The notes under the pieces: model-generated | What the model was told of the DNA's origin: nothing | The model's input: only the letters and a program-made list of their open reading frames with translations | Databases searched by the model: none | Made by a program: the position numbers and the translations under genes | Shown: positions 59,848 to 64,000 of the stretch, piece by piece | Position numbering within the stretch: the stretch's first letter is position 1 | Layout: each line of letters begins with the position of its first letter | NCBI GenBank assembly: GCA_026545225.1 | Contig: CM048853.1 | Span: 20,161,255-20,225,254 of the forward strand | Reading direction: 5' to 3' | Source: Cornus controversa | Lineage: Eukaryota; Streptophyta; Magnoliopsida; Cornales; Cornaceae | Length of the DNA stretch: 64,000 nucleotides

Positions 59848-62007
59848 CCCAAATAAAATCCCCAGCCTCTGTTTCATCTCTTGAACAATTTTGGTATCAT
59901 TATAATTTAGGTAGAAGGGGCATATTGCCATGGAGATTTAAGTGGAGGAGTTTTTTTTTCCCCTCTAATTCATCATGGCTGCTAGACTTGGATCGGATTA
60001 TAATGGATTGTCCCATTCAATTCGATAATCCGTTAACAATCCGAATATGATAATCTGTTAATTAAAAAAATCGAATATGAATTATGGTTGATCCCATCTA
60101 AAAATAATCTGATCTGATATAATATAATATATAATATATTATAAATATATTATCTAATACTATAATATATAATATTTACATATTACTAAATATTTTTATC
60201 ATTATTTTCTTCTTCTTCCCTCAATCTATTTTGTATCTCTTTATTATTATTTTTATAAATAAAAAGTTAAATATATACCCTCCTAGTAATTAGACGAAAC
60301 TACCTTATGCGTTGTTAACTATGAAGGTTAGTTAGACGTTTATATGATCACATTCCAGTCCGAATCCGATCCAAATTCGAGTAATTAGGATATTGATTGA
60401 AACATTCAATCCCATAACTTGTTAGTATCCGTTAGTTTAACAAACTTAATATGGTGAATTTGATCCGATCAGGTGACAGGACTAATGGTAGCATAACAAT
60501 CTCAAAAACCCATTTTTGTAAATTTGGATCAGCTTGACCTGAATTTCTCTAGAATTGACCGAACTACTGTGAGCCGGCATTTTTAAGACCTAGGAAGTCT
60601 CTTTTTCCATTAATCATTTATGCTTCTAGAATTGTGATGAATAAAGGAAAAAAAACATAAAGAAGTCTTTTTCTTTTGAATAATATATCCTTGACTATAT
60701 ATTTAACAATTATATAGATTCATTTACTTTAATCCAAATCTGTTGACTTAGTTCTAATCATCTTTGCTCAACCTTTTAAGCGAAACACTATCACTCTAAC
60801 ATACACAAATATATACATATATCAACAAATATTAGAAGAAACATGTACAAGCCTCTGTGAGGACTTAAAAAGAAATAGTTACACAAATGAAAACACCCCT
60901 AATATATACTTTCGAAAGAAATAGTACCACAAATGAAGACACTCCTAATACATACTCTCAGTACCAGTTTGATTTCCTATTTTTTTTTTAAATGTACAAA
61001 TACCCTTTTCAGACAACTTTTAGTGCCAAGTGACATGTGACATAAAGTAAATATATAACATGAGATTACAAATTTAAAATTTCTGAAACATGGTTTAGAA
61101 ATCGTTCACCCTTTTTTCTTTGGTAACCAAATAAGATGCAATATAAAGGGACTTGTTTGGTTTAAATTTTTGAGAACAGTTTTCTATCCACTATTTTTCT
61201 TTTTTCTCCATAGTAATGATAAAGAGCTCAAATTTGATTGTTTCGAAATAAGTAAACCACAAACTTACGCAGTAAATGAAATTGTCTTAGCTAGTTTTCT
61301 AATGAAAATAAAATTGTGGTGCCAAACAAAGAGCATAAAATTAGAAAGATGTCTTGGACCCACCTCTGCAGTGGGAAATGATACTTCCTTTTCATGGCAA
61401 AAATCAGACACGTTCAATGTTTATTCGATCTATATTACCAAATAAAACACCTCAAAGTTCTTTTTGGTTCTTGAATTTATGATTGGTTTGGGAGAGAAAG
61501 GAAGAAGGGTGGAGGAAAGAAAGGAGGGAAAGAATAAATTTTGAGGAGAAAAGAGAAAAATTTTATCTCTGTGAAGAAAAAAAGTCAAAGCTATTAAAAA
61601 TGCTTTAAATTACAAAATTATCCTTATGATTTTTTGAAAAATTCAAAATATTCTTAAAAAATAAATGTTCAAAGAAGTACTATAAATAATGAGGAGTATA
61701 ATGGTAGAAAAATATATTAAAACTCTATTTTTTCTCTCTCTTGACATAAAACATCTTTCCTAATAATATCTTATTAATCTCTTTTTCTCTTTTATCAAAC
61801 CAAACAAAAAAAGTAAAGAACACTATCTATTTTCTACGGGACATCTCATCTATCTCTATTTTTCTCCTTTCCATTAAATTTTTTTCCTTCCTCGTACGAA
61901 AAGAAACATTAGGGAGGTAAAAGGGAAAGTAAAAGAAAATGAAAAAAATAAAATAAACTAAATTAAGTATGCTTTCTCTGACTCTCATAAGTCCTCTTAT
62001 TTCATTC
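59800..62007. other. Intergenic DNA, no gene seen
   Basis: AT-rich, with no convincing gene. 61920-62000 resembles 48447-48520, so parts of this stretch may be the diverged counterpart of 46.2-48.5 kb with the gene lost. Confidence 0.45.
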
Positions 62008-62012
62008 ATTAG

Positions 62013-63839
62013 TGTGACCCGAAAATTGTCCCTAGAGGGGGGATGAATAGGGACTTTAAACAAACAATAGAACTTTTTCGATTTAGTATATTTTGACAAA
62101 AATTAGTTTGAATGAATTTTTGTCAAATGCTTGGTGAACTTATGTATTCAACAAGTGGATTGAGAATGCTCTATCTATTATGCACTTAAATGATCTAGTG
62201 AAAATAACAAATGTAAGTGTTCATGTAAGTGCAACATATAATGCTTGTAGTATATGGAGATGTTAATTGTGCATTTGTCAAATACATGGTATGCAAATTG
62301 ATTAGTAAATAGATACTCAAATAACTACTCAATCAATTAACAATTTAATCAATTTCACAACTCAACCAAAATACTCCAAGCATTCATCCCGTCCTCCTCA
62401 TATGAATTAAAACATATAATCTTATAGCATTCATATATAAAGCATATGAAATTTAAATAAATGAAATGCTATCAAATAAAGGAGTTTAAAGATAAAGAAA
62501 TGCAAACCAATTGACACCATGATTTTTACATGGTTCGGCCCCTCTTGCCTATGTCCATGCCTCAAGAGAACTTCTTGAGGTTTCCACTATAGAGCCTTCC
62601 TTAATGGTGGAAAGCAAACCGTACAATTGCCAAGTAAATTACTTGGGCTTCCTTGCTCAATGACATCCTCACCAAGACTTCTTTTCCAAGCTCATGGCTT
62701 GGGTTTCTTTGCTCAATGAACTTCTCACTAAGACTTTTTTGCCAAGCTCATGACTTGGGCTTCCTTGCCAAGTGCATCACTTGGTCTTCCTCTCAAAGGT
62801 AGATAAGAATTTGTGGAACAATTACAACAATATTCCTTAATGAATAGATATTCAATACACGCTCAAATCCTAGAGTTATATATGAAGATCTCAAATGAAA
62901 AGCTCAACTCTAGATATGGAAGATGAATCACAATGAATGATGAGAAAGATGAGACTCAATAGTGATTCCTACAAGAGATATACTACCAAGTAGAATACAA
63001 ATATTTGCATTCAAGAATTTCTCAAGTTTATGCTCATGGGTAGGTTTCTCTCTAGCTCTCTCCTCCACTCTTGGCTCTACATTGCACTATGTCTCTCTCT
63101 CTTGCAAAATGCAGCTCACACTCATATATATAGTGTTTTGGAAGAAAAATGGCTGTTTGAGACATGTGGCAGCCGTTTAGTGAAGAATATAGCCGTTGGA
63201 GTTTGAATCTCCAGGTTTCGGTCGACTGATGAATTCATCGGTCGACTGAAAGTGTTGTTTCGTTCGACTGAAGCAATGCTTCGGTCAGCTGAAACCTCCC
63301 CTGTTTTGCACACCCTACTGGAATGAATTTCCAGTTTCTATCAGTCGACTGATGGATTCCTTCAGTCGACCGAAAGGCCTCTATCAGTCGACTGATGGGT
63401 TCATCAGTCGACCAAAAGTCCCCAGGTCAGAATCTATTCTCAGACTCAACCAGTTTCTCCTGCACAGTGCACTAATACACTGCACACTTAATTACATTAA
63501 AAACATTTAAGTAAATAGAAATATAAACCTTTATATTTCTATTTACTTTAAGTTATTCAATGTAATTAAGCAAAGTACCCCCCATTTGGATTCAATAAAA
63601 GTAATTTTAAAATCAAATTCTAAGTGAATCAAAATCTGATTTTTCAGTTTTAGTACAAAATGGATTTTCACAGCTTTGACATAACAATTTAACATGCAAT
63701 ATGAATGACCAAAATAAGTCATTTGGGGCTGAGAAAATTCATGTAATCATAATAAATCATGGGGTACAATTACCAGAATTTTTTATGTCAAGATTCATTA
63801 AAAAACTCATATTTACGTTTTTGCCCCTAGAATCCAACA
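62013..63839 (-). mobile_element. Copia-type solo LTR
   Basis: On the - strand it starts TGTTGGATTCTAGGGG and ends with TTCATCCCCCCTCTAGGGAC, then a GGGTCACA terminus. That is a combination typical of SIRE-like copia LTRs. Flanking bases are ATTAG (62008-62012) and CTTAG (63840-63844), a 5-bp duplication with one change. No PBS or purine tract adjoins either edge, so it is a solo LTR. A TATA-like CTATATATATGAG on the - strand lies near 63125. It includes a cluster of GTCGAC-centred palindromes at 63215-63415. Confidence 0.82.
63215..63415. repeat. Cluster of GTCGAC-centred palindromic phrases
   Basis: About eight copies of a phrase close to TCAGTCGACTGA, spaced irregularly at 15-60 bp. Some are perfect palindromes and some carry single changes such as GTCGACCGA or GTCAGCTGA. 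Confidence 0.85.
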
Positions 63840-64000
63840 CTTAGCCAAATTTCTGTGCTAAGTACCCAAAACAGTAACTATGCATGACACGACTTTATAT
63901 AGTGATTCATTTGAGTTCAAAGCCTAAGTCAATGTATCTAAGAACCATAAATGATATGATTGAAAGACATGGTCCTAGTTATAGCTTACTAGTTGAGTTT

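Overview
This is a window of nuclear DNA from a flowering plant, probably a woody eudicot; the species cannot be fixed from the sequence. The evidence is AT-rich intergenic DNA, plant-type Ty3/gypsy (Athila, chromovirus, Tat), Ty1/copia and LINE remains, a plant TRIM family, CACTA-type ends, many (TA)n tracts, and a plastid ycf2 fragment. Only two intact small protein-coding genes are supported: one at 33013-33321 (102 aa, unknown function) and one at 47275-47793 (172 aa, predicted membrane protein). Both have a TATA box at a sensible distance.

Layout: 1-21.3 kb is a nest of retrotransposons. An outer Athila-like element on the + strand (decayed pol 1-3226, start of an extra ORF at 4101) is split by an inner Athila-like element on the - strand (4119-18874, TSD AGAAT, LTRs of about 1.46-1.48 kb, PBS and PPT visible). 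The outer element resumes at 18875 with the rest of its ORF, its PPT and part of its 3' LTR. The inner element was itself hit by a 3.1 kb chromovirus-like solo LTR (8338-11430, TSD AGTGT) and by a solo LTR of its own family in opposite orientation (14421-15837, TSD GTTGA). It has lost its reverse transcriptase and RNase H.

21.3-30.3 kb looks like a non-autonomous CACTA-type transposon. Its right end is clear at 30322; its left end was not found. It holds two decayed exons of a phosphoethanolamine N-methyltransferase gene and three insertions of one TRIM family, each with a perfect 5-bp TSD. 30.3-46 kb is mostly unique or decayed DNA around the first small gene, with LTR, CACTA and LINE fragments, one isolated threonyl-tRNA synthetase exon and several local duplications.

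46-48.1 kb holds the membrane-protein gene, a small TA-flanked inverted-repeat element just upstream of its TATA box, and a nuclear copy of plastid ycf2 just downstream. About 400 bp of its distal upstream region recurs at 59.4-59.8 kb. 54.1-58.4 kb is a very long chromovirus-type LTR with internal duplications. 62.0-63.8 kb is a copia solo LTR. No operon, CRISPR, tRNA or rRNA gene was seen, and I found no convincing new biological system. The most notable items are the precise nesting history, the TRIM cluster, the gene fragments in transposon-rich DNA, and clusters of short palindromic phrases shared in design but not in sequence by three unrelated retroelements.
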